This document shows positions 11,639-25,500 of a stretch of 64,000 nt of DNA, in pieces. A program made the translations under genes and the position numbers. The DNA is from Ottelia alismoides (Eukaryota > Streptophyta > Magnoliopsida > Alismatales > Hydrocharitaceae), in contig JAZKJV010006945.1 in NCBI GenBank assembly GCA_037367405.1, positions 1 through 64,000 of the forward strand. The letters are read 5' to 3'. Position 1 is the stretch's first letter, and every line of letters starts with the position of its first letter. The notes under the pieces were generated by a model. It was not told the origin of the DNA, ran no database searches, and saw nothing but the letters and a program-made list of their open reading frames with translations.

Positions 11639-14600
11639 TGATGAATCTCCATTTCATCACCTTTATTCTTTCATTTTGGCCTTTAAACCCTAGCTAAATA
11701 CATGTAAATAGCATTATAATGCATAAAATAACATACATTTTTATTGTATAAAATTTTTCTCTAAAGCCAAAATAAAAGAATACAACAACAACAACAACAA
11801 CAACAAAGCCTTTTCCCACAATTAAGTAGGGCCGGCTACATGGATTCTTCGCCTCCATACAGATCTATCTTGGATCAAAATTAAATAATAAAGAAAAGAA
11901 AATAAAAAATAAAATACCGTAAGTATTGAATGACCCTAAACATCAAGACCTAGCTACCATGATGACTAGGTCGACAAGGAATAAAGTATGGAGAGATAAG
12001 GGTCAATAAATACAAGAAAACCTAATTCATAAATGGCCAATAATGCATTTTGGGACTTATTTTTATTATATATTATTTATAGATCAAATCAATAAATTTT
12101 GTACATGAAATTATAGATAAAAATGCATAGAAAAATACAAAATTTATTTCACATAAAAATAATGCAAAATGTACTCTCCACACTTAGAATAAGATTCCAA
12201 AAATCTCAACTTATCAGACTTGTATCTCCTCTATATTAACTCAAAATTCATCAAATTCGTCTTTAATTGTATATAACTTTTTATTAGCCATTTAATGAAG
12301 GTGGTTTCATTTAATTCGGAGTTAAGATGTAAAAGTTAGGTTTTGGACCCCTATGTATAATATACTTAAAAAGTATTTATTTTTTAGTTTATTCTGTATA
12401 TTTTGTATTTTTATATTTTTATAATTTTCTACTAATTAAAATAAAATAAAGGATAAAAATACAATGAAATAAAATAGTATACTAAGATATAAACGAAGTA
12501 CCTATACATATACCTATATAATAATCATCCATATTTATTTAAGTATGAAAATAACTTCAGAAAAATTCAATAAAAATGTATTTAAGTATATTAAATTTAG
12601 TTATAAATATATAAATCACATGTATATAATAATAGAATCAAAATAAAAATGAGATACGTATTATCTGGATAAAAATACTTATATTTATACTTGTAAAAAG
12701 TAACTCACAATAAATTAACTTGTAAAAACAAATAAAATTAATAATAAAATGCTACATTAAATAATAAACATTTATATGTTTTGAGTTTTAAGCACTTCTT
12801 TCATTTATTATTTATTTCGAATTGTTTTTCCTTTTTTTTATTTTTTCATGTAGCATCCTACGTGGCTCAATCAGGGATGACCCCTAGTTGACCTCGGGTC
12901 AGCTCTCTAACCTAGGGCCATAGCTCTGTCAGTGGTGACTATTTGCCTCATTTCTCCCATTTTGGAGACCTCCCCTTGCACCAAATTAGATCGATGCCTT
13001 CTGCATTATTGTTCCTTGATCTTTGCACATACAATCTAGCATGATTTCTTGGTCGACGAACCACTACATCGAGCACTATCTTCGTCGAAGGTCGCGCCCT
13101 ACTTAGCATTGCCTCCACCTCCCATTCCAGTTTGATCTCTCTTCCGCCACCAAAACCCTAATCCTCTCGCATCTAGCGAACCCTGGTGACAGTAGGAGCT
13201 CCCAGGAGGATTCAACACGTGTGTGCAACATCGAATAGAGTTTGATGCAGCGCAGCCAACTCCTACACCGTGAGATTGCTCTAGTTCGGTCCAGATCAGG
13301 TGAATCTTTGTCTTTTCTAGTTATTTTCGTTCCTAGGTGTAGTAGTAGTGTAGCTTTGCATTTGTTTCTTTGATTCTAGCTCTAAATCCATAGAAAACCC
13401 AAAAAGATAGCACGTCAAAGCACGGATCCTCAACCATCGATTCTCATCAAAACTCACAGTACTTTCCCCCCAATCACCTCCATCTCCTTCGCCTTCCGCT
13501 GCTCTATGATCCATGCACCCCCATCCAACCTGATCGAGCCCAAACCAGGAGATCAGTGTCTCCACTCCTCTGCCTCGTCAAAGACGTCTGCCCGACACCA
13601 ACCTCCACCCATTTCACCTGATTAAAGCCCTAGGACCTTTCGTATTTTCGTGCTCATGCTAACCATGCAGGTCCCAAGAGCTACTGGCCTCATCTGGAGG
13701 CGATATTAAGTAGGACTTCACTCACCAAGTCCTTCGAGCTTTACACGTGTCCATGACCCCATCACTGGGTCCTGGTCGACTCTGAAGTGACTAGCAGTTG
13801 CGGAGGAGCATCAACTTCATTTTCCACCAGATGCGCGGCTCCATGGTGGCCAGAGTCGCGTGAAGGAGACGATCAGAGCTCGTCCAGGGTGTGTTCTTGG
13901 CATGTTCTTCCACCAGGCCTCTCCACCATTCGATAAAGAGTCCACGCCAGGAGTAACAGGTCGCATTGGATCGAAGAGCCCAACACAATTGATCTCCATT
14001 GGGGGATCTCATCAGAGCTGTCATCCGTGAACCGTCATCGCGTATTTTGGGCACGATGCGTGTCAAGTAGGTGCATCAAGACCGTCACCCATCTCCAAGT
14101 GGGGGTATTTTGCGATTTAAACCCCTACACTTTTTTATTTAGTATTTAATTTATAATCATTCATCTGTAGTTTAAAACTTTTTGTAAAATTTAGAGTTTG
14201 AACCTTGAACTTTTTGTGAATCACACTTAGGTCCCTTGCCATGTCACCTCATGTGCCTTTGTACGTGAGGTGTGGGCCTTTTATAGGAGGACCCTTGCAT
14301 GTTATTATATTGCATTTTGGTCCATTAATTATTAAATGTAGTGTATTTTTGTGGTTAAATTGCATGTGTGACCTGCCACTTTTTGTTATTTACATTTATA
14401 CACCTGTTAGTGTTTTTAATATAATATACTTGGGTATTTTGCATGATTGGACCTAAGGTTCTTTCAGGGGTTCTGGAAACTAGTAATACTTTTGATAAAT
14501 TACGCAAAGGTCCCTACTAGGCAACTTAATTTTGTTTCTTTTATTTGCATTATTAAAAATGTTGCCTTGAAAATTAATTTAAGTATCCAATAGTATTATA

Positions 14601-15596
14601 AATCACATATATTCTTTTATGTGGTATTTAAATTAATTTTACTATTTTAGAAAAATACAAAATACAATATTTTATCCCTATTTGGATTTAAAAATATATA
14701 AAAATTACAAAATTGTTATGAAAAATCCAAAAATATATTATTTATTAACCTATTTTGAAACATCCAAAAATCCCTAAAAATAGAAATGAAAATCACTAAA
14801 AAATAAAAAGCTCCAAAATCTTATAAAAATCATAAAAAAATCTCTAAAAATCCAAAAATCGTGATTGTTGTTCCCAGATTTTGTTTATTATATTTATTAT
14901 ATAGTAAAAATAGTTTTAGAAAATTTTGAGACTTTTAATCATTTTTAAATTCCAAATAATTCAACATATTTATTCTAGTCAATATTTTGCAATATTAACT
15001 CAATTAAAAGTACAAAAAATAGTATAAATCATAAAAAATACCAAAAATAGAGAAAATATAAAAAAGATAAAAATATTTTACTTTGAGATTTTTGAGTATT
15101 TATAGTTATATCTATACATATAAAAGCTCTATATAAATATCTATAGCTATTGTTATTTATATTATTAATTATAACTATTATCAAAATTAAAAATTAGAAC
15201 ATTTTAAAAGGAAAAAATTAAAAATTAAAAAAAACAAAAAAAATATATAAAAAAATAAAAATTCTAAAAAATTAAATAATTAAAATGCCACAAAAAAATC
15301 AAAAGTCCCTAAAAAGCCCAAAAACATTTGTTGTCTTTTTAGTCAGTTTTTGTTGTTTATCTTCTGTTCTCCTTGTGTTCGACACCCTACCATACTTGTC
15401 CATTATACACATTTCATTGTAGGGTTTTAGTAAATTTTGATTCACACTTGCTTGCATCTATTTATCTTTACATTGTGTGGGTTGATTGTTGAATTACTAC
15501 GAGTCTCATGAGCGGCTGCCTCAACGACAATTTATTATCGCACCACATAAGGATATTTTTAGACCCTCGCAAGACTCTAGTTTTGAAATGGCGACG
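11639..15596 (+). mobile_element. W1: full-length Athila-like 5' LTR
   Basis: This LTR is about 3.96 kb and starts TGATGAATCTCCATTTCATC. Its end is set by the decayed primer site at 15599. It shares order and motifs with the Y LTR: CGACAAGGAATAAAGTA near 11971, then GGCTCAATCAGGG near 12864 where Y has GGCCCAATCAGGC. It also shares a CTCCTTGTGTTCGACACC motif near 15369, which recurs in all LTRs here close to the 3' end. The middle (12900-14100) is GC-richer; the last 1.4 kb is AT-rich. Open stretches in it (for example 13317-13565) are not protein-like. Confidence 0.8.
11783..11876 (-). mobile_element. SINE 3' fragment with TTG-repeat tail
   Basis: Read on the minus strand, this ends in GGCTTTGTTGTTGTTGTTGT, preceded by a block that contains GTAGCCGGCCC. 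This resembles the 3' end of tRNA-derived plant SINEs of the TS/Au type, which finish in TTG repeats. The related Y LTR lacks this block at the same place, so it is an insertion into the W1 LTR. The tRNA-like 5' half is missing, so it is truncated. Confidence 0.55.
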
Positions 15597-16341
15597 TGCT
15601 GGGGTGCACTACGTAGGATAGAATTTTATATCCATTTTATTTCATTATTTTTCTTTATTTATTTTCTTTTTTATTTGATACAATTATTTTATTGTGCTAA
15701 TATTTTCTCTTATATTTTTCTTGCGAGGGACTTTAAGATGACGGTGACTGCCTAGGTGGTTGGAGGAACCAATTCAAGAAGACTCGATCCTTCTACATGT
15801 AGACCAAGAGGAGAGAGTAAGAGAGAGAGAGAGAAGAAGAAGAATTTAGCATAACCTTTCTTTTTATTTTTGTGATAGAGTGACATTTATTTCTTCTCAA
15901 GTTATTCGTAATAATACATGTACTTGGACTTGGACATTCGGGCCCAATTTCCAAGTGTTTGTTCATTTGGGGGCTCACCGGATTTTTCCGAGTTTTGTTG
16001 CCTTTATTTTCTTTATTTCTCGTGTTTTGATTTTTTTGACTTCTTTTTATTAGCTTTGTGGAATGACCCCTTAGTTTTGTAGGATTGTTTGATTCGTTAA
16101 TATAAGGCCAAACTCCTAATACATTGCATGTACCTATAGTTTTTGGACTTAGATCAAACTTAATTGTTGAGTACTTGACTTGAAACCACGTACTACAGGA
16201 GGTCTCTGTATAGCGCTTGCAGGACCCACTGTGGTGGGCATCAAGGAGCCTCCAAGACCAGACTCTAGGTTTCTATTCTTGAATTTAGCATTTGGTTTTT
16301 CAGATAATAACAATTCATGTTTAGGTTTATTTCTTCATGTA
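15597..16341 (+). mobile_element. W1 primer site and start of internal leader, interrupted by X
   Basis: The primer site at 15599-15614 reads TGGCGACGTGCTGGGG, a decayed form of the tRNA-Asp complement TGGCGCCGTTGCCGGGG. The following 700 bases are the 5' leader. They match the Y leader at 49310-49800 in short conserved words, including GCAGGACCC near 16223 (Y near 49663). No coding sequence is reached before X begins at 16342. The rest of W1 must lie to the right of the nested block, outside this window. Confidence 0.7.
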
Positions 16342-19300
16342 TGATGAATCTGTGATTCATTATACTAAAAGATGAAAATTGAGCTTCGTTACTGAGTAAT
16401 TAGCTGCTTTTCATCGTCTATTCTGTAATTTTACCATTCATGCATTAAAAATTAATATTTGCATTTTAGCACTCATAATTGCATTCATAATCATCTTCAC
16501 ATTTGCACCCAACTTCATGTATTTTTAACTAATTTGTGCTAACTCTAATTGACCTCAAATAATCTCCACTGTGTACATATTACTAACAAGATTAAAAAAT
16601 AAATAAAAAAATTACTAACTCAAATAATTAGCTCGTGAGACAAAACTCCAATTTCAGACCAAACAGACTCAAATGCTCATATCTTCCTCATACGGTGTCC
16701 GATTTAGGTCTACTCACTTTTAAAGTAATACATATTCAAAGACCTTAAAATAAGACCAATTCGATAAAAATCGGAGCTCGTATGTGAAAATTGGGTTTTG
16801 AGCCTCTTTTGTGCGTTTTGAGTTTTGCTTGATTTTGACTTGATATTTCTTGTACATAATTAACTATTTTTCGCTTATTTCTTTTCCTCTATATTCTTTG
16901 ATGAAAGTGTTAATAAAATCCATAAAAATCCAAATTTGAAATAAGACTGAAATCAAAGAATCTGACCGAGTCCAAGTGTCCTTTGCGAGTCTGTACAAAT
17001 TTCTCACTTTTTCTTCTTAATTTTATTTCCATATTTTCTTAGTTACTAAAAATACAAAAAAATAGATTATTGTGTAAATATTTATGTTTGATTTTACCGT
17101 TATTTTTCTCGATTTTTCTCTTCAGTAAAAATCACTAAAAAAATACAAAACCCAAAAATCAAGGTATTTTATGTACATGGAGTACCCCAAAAATATCGTT
17201 TTGCACAGATGACCTCCTTTTCTCTTGGTCTCCTAATGAAAGTCGTAGATCTCATCCAGACGAGCAATTTTCATGTTGAGCACTTTTCGATCCGATGTCG
17301 TTTGCCATTTTTTCTAGATTTTGTTCCCTGTTTATTTTTGAATTTTCTGCAGCTGACACGTGGCGGCTCCTGGAGCCGCCACATGTCACTCATTTTTGAA
17401 TCCCTTTTATATTCATTTTTATGCAAAAATATAAAAAATTATAAAATAAATAAATTCCTCCCCCTCGCGTGCCATGCACGTGAGGACTTCCTCTCTTCCC
17501 TCTCCAGTCAACTTGACCAAACCCGCCTCCGACTTCTCCGTCAAACTTCCCTTCCCCTTACCTCGTCGTCGCCCAAGGACTCCTCAACCATCTGCAGCCA
17601 CTGGAGTTTCAAACCAGTGATCCCTTCATCTCCTATATAATACCACCTCCAGCCATCCTTTACTATATCCGCCATATCCACTTTTATAGCAGCTGCGTCT
17701 TGGGTGGTAACAGTTCCACGACCGTCGGCGAGAACCCTCTACCTCGGCGTGATCTCAAAGAGTTTCTTAGAGCCCTCGCCGACTCTGATCGAGGCGATGA
17801 ACCAAGGAAAGTCATAGCCCACCTCAACTTCATGCGATAACCCTCTTCACATTTCTTTCCTTTCCCCTATTTTTACTAATTTCCCCTGTTCCACCTATCG
17901 CACACACCGCACCTCAGATCGCCCCCATTTTGTCATCGTCCACGCCTCGCAGTAGGTGCTCCTTGCCAACCACTCCGTCGCGGAACTCCGCCACCAGACA
18001 CGACCAACCTTGCTACTCGACTCCGCGAACCGCCACACACCATCACCCGGAGCAGCCTCGCACTACCCGCGACTCCACCGCCGCGAGCACCTCCGCTCGC
18101 CAACTTCCATTCGCCAACCAGCGGCCAGACTCCACCGTGCGACCGCCTGCGCCATCCGCTACCTCAGCCACATCCCACACCAACTAGTAGCCGAGGCGGA
18201 TCGCGCCGGTGCCCCGCAACTGCACCTGACTCCAGGACCCTCCGCCCGACGTTCGCATACGAGCGCGGCCCAGCCCTGCCACTGACCGCCTCTCCGTCGT
18301 GCCAACAGCTCGCCCATCAGCCACGTGCCACGGCATCCCAAGCGCCAACCGCCTGATCCTAGTGCGTCTGGAAGAAGATAAATCCCCCTACACGTGACCA
18401 GCACGTGTGGAAGGGATTAGTTGCAGCCAACTCCCTTGAGAATAAGCTTATTGCTGGAGAACCTTCCACACGTGCCTTGCACACATGAGGAGGAAAAGTT
18501 GCACGAACGGACCATGGATCTCCATAAATTTGTAGAAGGCCCTGCCCTCCAAGATCACATGCTACATACATGATCACTTGGGCAATTTTCATATTCCCAC
18601 CCCCCCAGTTTATAGGTAATTACATCTAAGTCCAGTCTGCATATTGATTACATTTTTTATTATTTGCATATAGAACCTTGTGTTTACATGTTATTTTGAA
18701 CCGCATTTCGTCATCATTCTAATTATTTAAAAATTGCATATTCTTCAATTAATTCTCTACATTGTGGCACATGCTTTAAATTTTTATACTTTGTGGTTAA
18801 TTAATAATTATTGTTCTTGCGAAAATTAACATATTTTTCCCATTCTGAGCTTAGAAATTCATATAAAATTAATCATAGCTCTAAAAATTATCAAAAATTC
18901 AGGGATTGTATAATTAATTATTAGTAACAATGTGCCCAAAAAGAATTGCAATTACATGCATAGTTTTCTCTCTAAAAATCATTTCATGCATTTCACTAAT
19001 TGATTTTTAATAGGTATTACATCAAACTTTTTAAGGTCTAGGATTTTTCTAAGATAGATCACCTAGTGTCTTATCTTAGATAATTTTATTTCTTGAAAAA
19101 AAGGAGATTTAATATTTATTATAATTAATTAGTAAAAATCTTATTGTTTGCATTATTTTATTCATAGAAAATTCATCTTGCATCCAAAAATTACAAAAAA
19201 ATCAGTAACCTAATTTCATCATATTTCACATTCTGGATAAGTTTGAGGATTTTTGGAACTCATTTGATTGAACTTTGCATTTTAGCCCCCGAACATCGCC

Positions 19301-19577
19301 AAAATTACATATCACACATTTATTTCATTTAAAAATACCAAAAAAAATCCTCTCCGAAAACCTAATTTCTTGATCGACTTTAAGACAACCTAAGGAGACA
19401 GTTGCCTCCTTGAGTTCGACCTTGGACTTCTCCAAGTAAAAAAATTTCGACCGCTTGCTTTAATTTGACATTAATTAAGTAGCGGTTTTTAGCAGTTTTT
19501 GATCAATCGTGAATTTATTTGACTGTAATGAAATCATTAATTCGACATATTTAAAAGTGTGAATTCACGGTTTGTCA
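16342..19577 (+). mobile_element. X: Athila-like 5' LTR of a second subfamily
   Basis: The LTR is about 3.24 kb, begins TGATGAATCTGTGATTCATT and ends GTCA just before the primer site. The presumed 5-bp target copy is ATGTA (16337-16341). The middle (17450-18590) is GC-rich and contains the promoter-like TATA motif at 17631. Near the 3' end the words CTCCTTGAGTTCGACCTTGG (19407) match the V element on the opposite strand, so X and V are one subfamily. Arg/Pro/Ser-rich open stretches at 17930-18285 come from the GC content and are not genes. Confidence 0.8.
17631..17641 (+). promoter_or_regulatory. TATA-box candidate in X LTR
   Basis: CTATATAATA lies in the GC-rich middle of the LTR, where the U3 promoter is expected, and is followed by a C-rich stretch. 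Position and match only; no start site can be proved. Confidence 0.45.
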
Positions 19578-19579
19578 AA

Positions 19580-19596
19580 TGGCGTCATTACCGGGG
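19580..19596 (+). promoter_or_regulatory. X primer-binding site (tRNA-Asp)
   Basis: TGGCGTCATTACCGGGG differs at three positions from the complement of the plant tRNA-Asp 3' end. It lies two bases after the LTR end, as in the other elements here. Confidence 0.8.
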
Positions 19597-21221
19597 AGGC
19601 ACGGCTTAGGTTGTTTTTAAGAAAATCAAGTTTTAAGGTTTTCTATCCTCGGGTAATCTAACCCCAGTTTTCTTGTAATTATTTCTCCCTTTTTTTGCCT
19701 TCTTTTTCATTATTTTTTATTTTACTGTGAACCTCTCTATGATATTTTCTTTTCTATTTTTTGTGTGAGGTACCCGGTGAACTTGGAGCGGCTTTCTTGG
19801 AAGCCAGTGCAACTCGAAGCAACCGACCGCCTGAAGAATTTAATTTATGAAGAGAGACACTTTTTTAATTACTGCTAATTTCCAGTGGTACTCGATCGTG
19901 TTCTCATGCGTGTAAAAAAAGTGAGCATTTTTCTTTGGTGTGTCGACCTGTTTCACTCTATGGTGAGGGTGGGGCCCGACTTGAGTGGTTCATAGTTCTA
20001 GGACTGCACATACGACTATTAGAGCTATTAGGATTTTTGATTGTGCTTGTAGGACTATGACCACACTTTCACTAAATTATACGCACTAGATTGTCTCTCA
20101 TTTAGCCAAAATAAATTGTTCTATCACTCGTTAATAGAAATTCATGATCTAGGTACGAATTCCCGTGCATGCTTTAGATTTATTATTCTAGCAAAATTTC
20201 AGTTCTGTCTAGCTTATTGAACGAAGATTGCGAGGAAGCACTGTAAGTATTTCGAACTCAGCATTCATCATCGTGTTTCCCACTGCACAGCTTTTTCTAT
20301 TCTTCCTTGGTTTTCATTCACATAGGAATAAAGGAAATTGGAATCCTCATGTAGACGTGCATTATTCCCCACTCAAATTCAAGTGATAACAAAATAAAAA
20401 ATAGGGAATAGCTGACATTATTTTATTCATTAATTAAAATTGGATAAAATTGAAAATCATTGTTTTTGAGAGAGCAACCCCGTCATTGTTTGATTTCAGG
20501 CTGAGTACAGAGAGTGTGTATAAACGCTAAGATAGAGCCCAAACCCCTGCCTTCGATATCAGTGTACTCTGCTTTTCACAAATATCACAGGCTGAACTAT
20601 TCAAAGTTCAACTGACCAGCACCAAGTAGCCTCCGCTTGCTTTGGCAAGTAGATAGGGGCGAACCAGTTGTGTGACGTAACAAGTCGCTTAGTAACCCTC
20701 TGAGGTGAAGTGACAAGCCTTCTCAGCCTCTGCCTACTTCGCTAGGTAAATGGGGACAGGTCCCTGAACTTTATCGGTATTAACCGAGTAAGCTGGTAAT
20801 AAGAACCAAGAGAGGAAGGGTGTTGGTATCTTAGGTGACAGGTTAAACAAGGGAGACGCAGTCGGCATTGAGCTGACTCCCCTATAGGCCATCACGTAAT
20901 CCTTGTTAACTTTGCTTGAAAATCACACTTAAAACAAACCAGATTAATCGGACCCAGCTTCGAGGCCTTCACTGAGTCGAGTTGGTGAAATCAGGGTTTG
21001 CAATTGTGTATTGAATTGTGCAACAGTGTACTTGCACACACAGATCGTGGTTTCGCAAATCTTTCTTCCATTTCAAAGATGACAGAATATTAGCATTCAT
21101 ACCCAGACTCCATGGATCGTGCTCACATGACAAATTCCCAATCTTTGTTTCCATTTCCTTTTCAGAGAAATCCTCTTTTGAGGTAGTTTCTCCCTAGCCA
21201 CCATTCTCTTCACCCACCCAC
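19597..21221 (+). mobile_element. X internal leader, interrupted by Y
   Basis: This is non-coding leader sequence. It shares short words in the same order with the Y leader: GCACTGTAAGT near 20239 (Y near 49854) and GAGTTGGTGAA near 20978 (Y near 50688). The Y LTR begins at 21222. X gag and pol are not in the window. Confidence 0.7.
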
Positions 21222-22560
21222 TGATGAATCTCCATTTCATCACCTTTATTCTATTATTTTGGTCTTAAAAACCCTAATTAATGCATGTAAATAGCATTAA
21301 TTTGTACACAATAGCATTCATTATTTATTGTATTTATTGTAAATAAATAAGGTTTTTAATGCCAAAATTATATAATAAAGAGAAGAAAAGAAAAAAGGAA
21401 TAAAATATTGAAAATATTTTATGACCCTAACCCCGAGACCAAGTTCAGAATGGAGTTGGTCGACAAGGAATAAAGTAGGGGGAGATAAGGGCCAAAAATA
21501 CAATAAATGCCTCATTTATTTGTTCATTAAACATGCATTTTTGACACCTATTTTATTCTTTATTATTTATTTGTCAAATAAAGGAAGTTTATACATGAAA
21601 GTTGTGGATAATAATGTTAATAAAAATACAAAATTGAGTTTCTACAAAAATAATATACAATGTTCATTTTATACCCAGAATAAAAAGCTAGAAATCCAAC
21701 TTCACAGACCCATATCTTTCAAATAAAGACTCGAAACATATCAAAATCACATCTAACTGTATATAACTTTTCACAAGCTATTTAATGGTTGTGGGTTTAT
21801 ATTTTTTGGAGTTAATGTGTAGAAGTTGGGTTTTTGGGTCCCTCTTGTACATAATACCGATTAAAATATTCAATTTATTCATTATTCATTATTTTACAAA
21901 TACATATTTTTATAATTTTGTAAATATTATTTATAGCACATGTACATATTAAAATTAGAATAAAATCAAAAGGATAATGCAAAAATAAAATATGACTATA
22001 CAATTATATAGGCAAAATACCTATGTTTATAAATAAAAGGGGAATATATTCTTTTATTCTTTAATTCTTTTATAATTTCATAATATTATAAATATTATAC
22101 ATATTCTATTAAAAATATAAAACAAAATAAAACCCATAAAAATATATTAAAATAAAAAAGTATACATAAAACATAGGTAAAATTTCTATAAACAAAACTA
22201 CACAATATACATATCTATTTATTAAAGTGTACAAATAACATCATAAAAATAAAATAAAAAAATATTTATAGTCAAAAAAATAAGTTATAAATATAAAAAA
22301 TAATAAAATAAAATAATAAAATAAAATATACACAATAAAAATAAAAATATACAAAATACAGGTAAATATACCTATAAATAACCCATTACAAATAAACTTG
22401 TCATAAAATACATCAAAAAAATAAATAAAAATCATAATAAAATACTACATTAAATAATAAACACTTTATATTTTATACTCGAAAAATAATAATATCATTT
22501 ACATTTTTAATTAATTATTATTTAATAAAAATACTCTATTTTGTCCTATAGTGGTTAATA
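21222..22560 (+). mobile_element. Y: 5' LTR, left part
   Basis: It starts TGATGAATCTCCATTTCATC and continues to the Z insertion. It aligns along its length with the 3' LTR of the same element at 60496-61815; over the first 170 bases I count about eight substitutions and one indel, which points to an old insertion. The interrupted sequence TAGTGG (22549-22554) resumes as GGTGGCCCAATCA at about 46193, as seen uninterrupted at 61808. Confidence 0.88.
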
Positions 22561-25500
22561 AGAGGCTCGGGACCGATCGCGGTTTAAGTGATTGCGTTTG
22601 TCGGTGTAGAGAACCATAAAGTGATCCGAGTCTATATTCTTTTCTCATAGCTCATTGCTTTTCCCTCTACCTCACCCCTGATTAGAGAACCTCGCTACTG
22701 GAGTAGGCTTTCCCTTGAGGCTGGATGATCACGGACCCTCGGGCTGATTTCTCGCAGAAGAAGACAAAACAAATTTCGGTTTAAATTAGGAGAGAGAGAG
22801 AGAGAAAAAGAAGGTAAATTGGATTCTCTCCTATTTTAAACCTTACACTATTTTATTTAGCCAACTAAGTGTGCCTAGGTCGAACACAAGGAGGCAGAAT
22901 AGAGATATCTTGATTTTTGAGTGAAACTTAGATTTTTGTGATTTTTTTATATCTTTTCGAAACAAGTTGATTTTTAAGTTTTTATTTGGTTTTATATTTT
23001 TCAATTTTTATTTAATTTTTCAAAATGATTTTTTTCAAACAATTTACCTACAATATAATATGTGATAAATAGATGGATTATAGGTGATACTATATTGTAG
23101 GTAAATCGAGCGAGCAACAAGCTCGAAGAAGACTCAAAAACAAATAAAAAATGGAGTCGAAATTCGACAAATCGAAACACGACGATAAAGCAACAAAAAC
23201 ACATAAGCAATAATGTAAAACCTTGCTAAGGTAGTTGTGTAATTCCCTTAAAAAATCGATAAAAAATTATGTAGAAAATGTGTCCAAAATCCCCCTACAA
23301 CTCAGGGGTAGAAATGCAAGAAACAGAAACATAGTTCTGCACTTTAGTCCACGACAAGGGACTGTTCTGTAAAGAAAATATGAAAGATTACATTTAGGTC
23401 CCGCGTGCAGGGACCTAAGTGCAATTTTTGGAAAACTTGGAGCGGTTTAGAACTTCTGGAAGTCGGTGGGGTTAATGTTGCAAATCTTCCACTGATTCGG
23501 CTTGGACGGCGGAGATTAGAATGGGGCGTGTGATCCGGGCCGTCCAATCTTGTCATGTGGCCCGCACCTGTATGCATGCAGTGTTCTTGACGATCTTCAA
23601 GTTGTTTAGGCCGCTGATAAAGGTGCTTCCGTCTCTGAATTTTCATCGGTGTATGGTGACGATCTGGGGCCTCCGGCGGGGCTAGAGGGGTGGCTCCTCC
23701 ACCCCTCGAACTCTCCTGTGGTGGGGATGAGTCGGAGATGGTTGATAACGACGGAAGAATGGCTGATGAAGATGACAGTCACGTTGTTGTGCTCCTGGAG
23801 CTAAGTTTGTTGCTCCTTCTTTGATGGCAAATTGTGCAAAGATTAAGGACTTCAAAGGCCTTGTATTTGCTCTAGATTCGAGATTAATCTGCAAAGAGTA
23901 TATAAATGCTCGATTCTCTCAAGAATCGGCCAACAATTATTAAGAATTGCAAGATCAAAAGGTGTGTTTCCAGAATTAGTGAAGAAAAAACGTGAATGGT
24001 AGCAAAAGTGAAATGCGAGTTGATTTGATCTCGAAGCGAATTGGGGATGGAATTTTTATGCGCGTCTAAGAAGGGTGATTAAGCTTGCTAATCACGCACT
24101 TAACCATGCTAATCATGGCACAACACTCGAGAAATAAAGGATGAAAACATACGGATGAACAGATCTGGGAATAGAGGTATATTACCTCTGATGATCGCTC
24201 GACGGCCGACCTTTGCCGGAGCTGAACGATGCGCAAGGCAGCGATGCAAGGCCAAGCTAGACTTGGAACGTCTCCCCGATGATCCTCCTTCCATGCGGGT
24301 CCCCTTGGGTGGAGCTGTCACCTTCGGAGCGGGCGGAGCGAGTCTAAGAAGGTAGGAGGTTAGCCACTGGATCTAGAGTTCAGGTGGTTAGGGAAGAGTT
24401 AGTTGGAATCCGCTAACTTTAGGGGTATTTATAGAGAAATTACTTGGGCTTCAAGGTTAATCTAATGGTGGCCGAATAAGTTGGTTGTTAGGAGAAGAGA
24501 ATCAAGGGATTAGATCACCTGAAGGAGTTATGAGTTGCACAGGAAAAATAGGTGAACATGGCCGGTTAGAACAGAAGTCTGTACCGACTTCTTGGAGAAG
24601 AAGCACCAGGTGCTGACACGTATCAGCACCTGGTTGGCCAGATGTATAAATAGCTTATAAATTAAATAATAAATAATAAATAACGTTATTTTAAATAGGT
24701 ATAAAACAAGAAATGTAAATAATTAAATTATCTAAATTAAAGAATAATTACTTTTTATAAATAAAAAATATTATTCGAGATATAATTATTACATTAATAA
24801 ATAAGTATAGATAAATTGGTCTTGGATTTTTAATTTAATAAATAAATAAATATTAATTTTGTATTTTCTTAATTATTAAGGTATTAAATAAAGTATATGT
24901 GAATTTTTAGGGATTTTAATTTAGTTCACATCTATTAATAAATAGATGTATAAGTTAACTAGTTCATTTTTATCTATAAATAAGGGATTTGGATTTTATT
25001 AAAATAATAAATAAGCTCCAAAAATTCTGAAATAAATCATGATAAAAATACAATATCATGAAAATAATTAGAAATCATAAAATTAATAAAATTATAAATA
25101 GTGTGTTCTAAATAAATTAAATAGCCCAGAAACCCTGTTGTCATTAGGTCCCAAAACTGACTTTTAGCAAACGGACTCTGAATTCAATGAAATCACCTAT
25201 ATTAATTAGAGAATATTATTTTATGAACTTTAAAGGTGAGTAAGAGAAATTGGAATTCGTTTAAAGAAGTTATGAGGTTCGGAAGTTAAGAATTGATCAA
25301 TTTAAAAGTATGATTTCTTTGCATATATACAGGATAATATTTTTAACTTATTTTTATATTTTTATATACATTTTTAGAAATAATTAAGAAAAGAGTTTGA
25401 TGAAAAATATGTACATATGAATTAATTAAAAATCAATGAAATTTTAGTATTTATTTGATAAATATTGAGAAGTGTGTGAAGTGTATCTTAATTTATTTTT

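Noticed and set aside
17930..18404. GC-rich ORFs in the X LTR
   Set aside because: They lie inside a retrotransposon LTR, show no domain and follow composition.
22545..22562. A clean 5-bp target duplication for the Z block
   Set aside because: Left flank TATAGTGG and right flank TGGCCTTGGTGG are clearly Y LTR, but extra bases at both ends prevent a confident duplication call.
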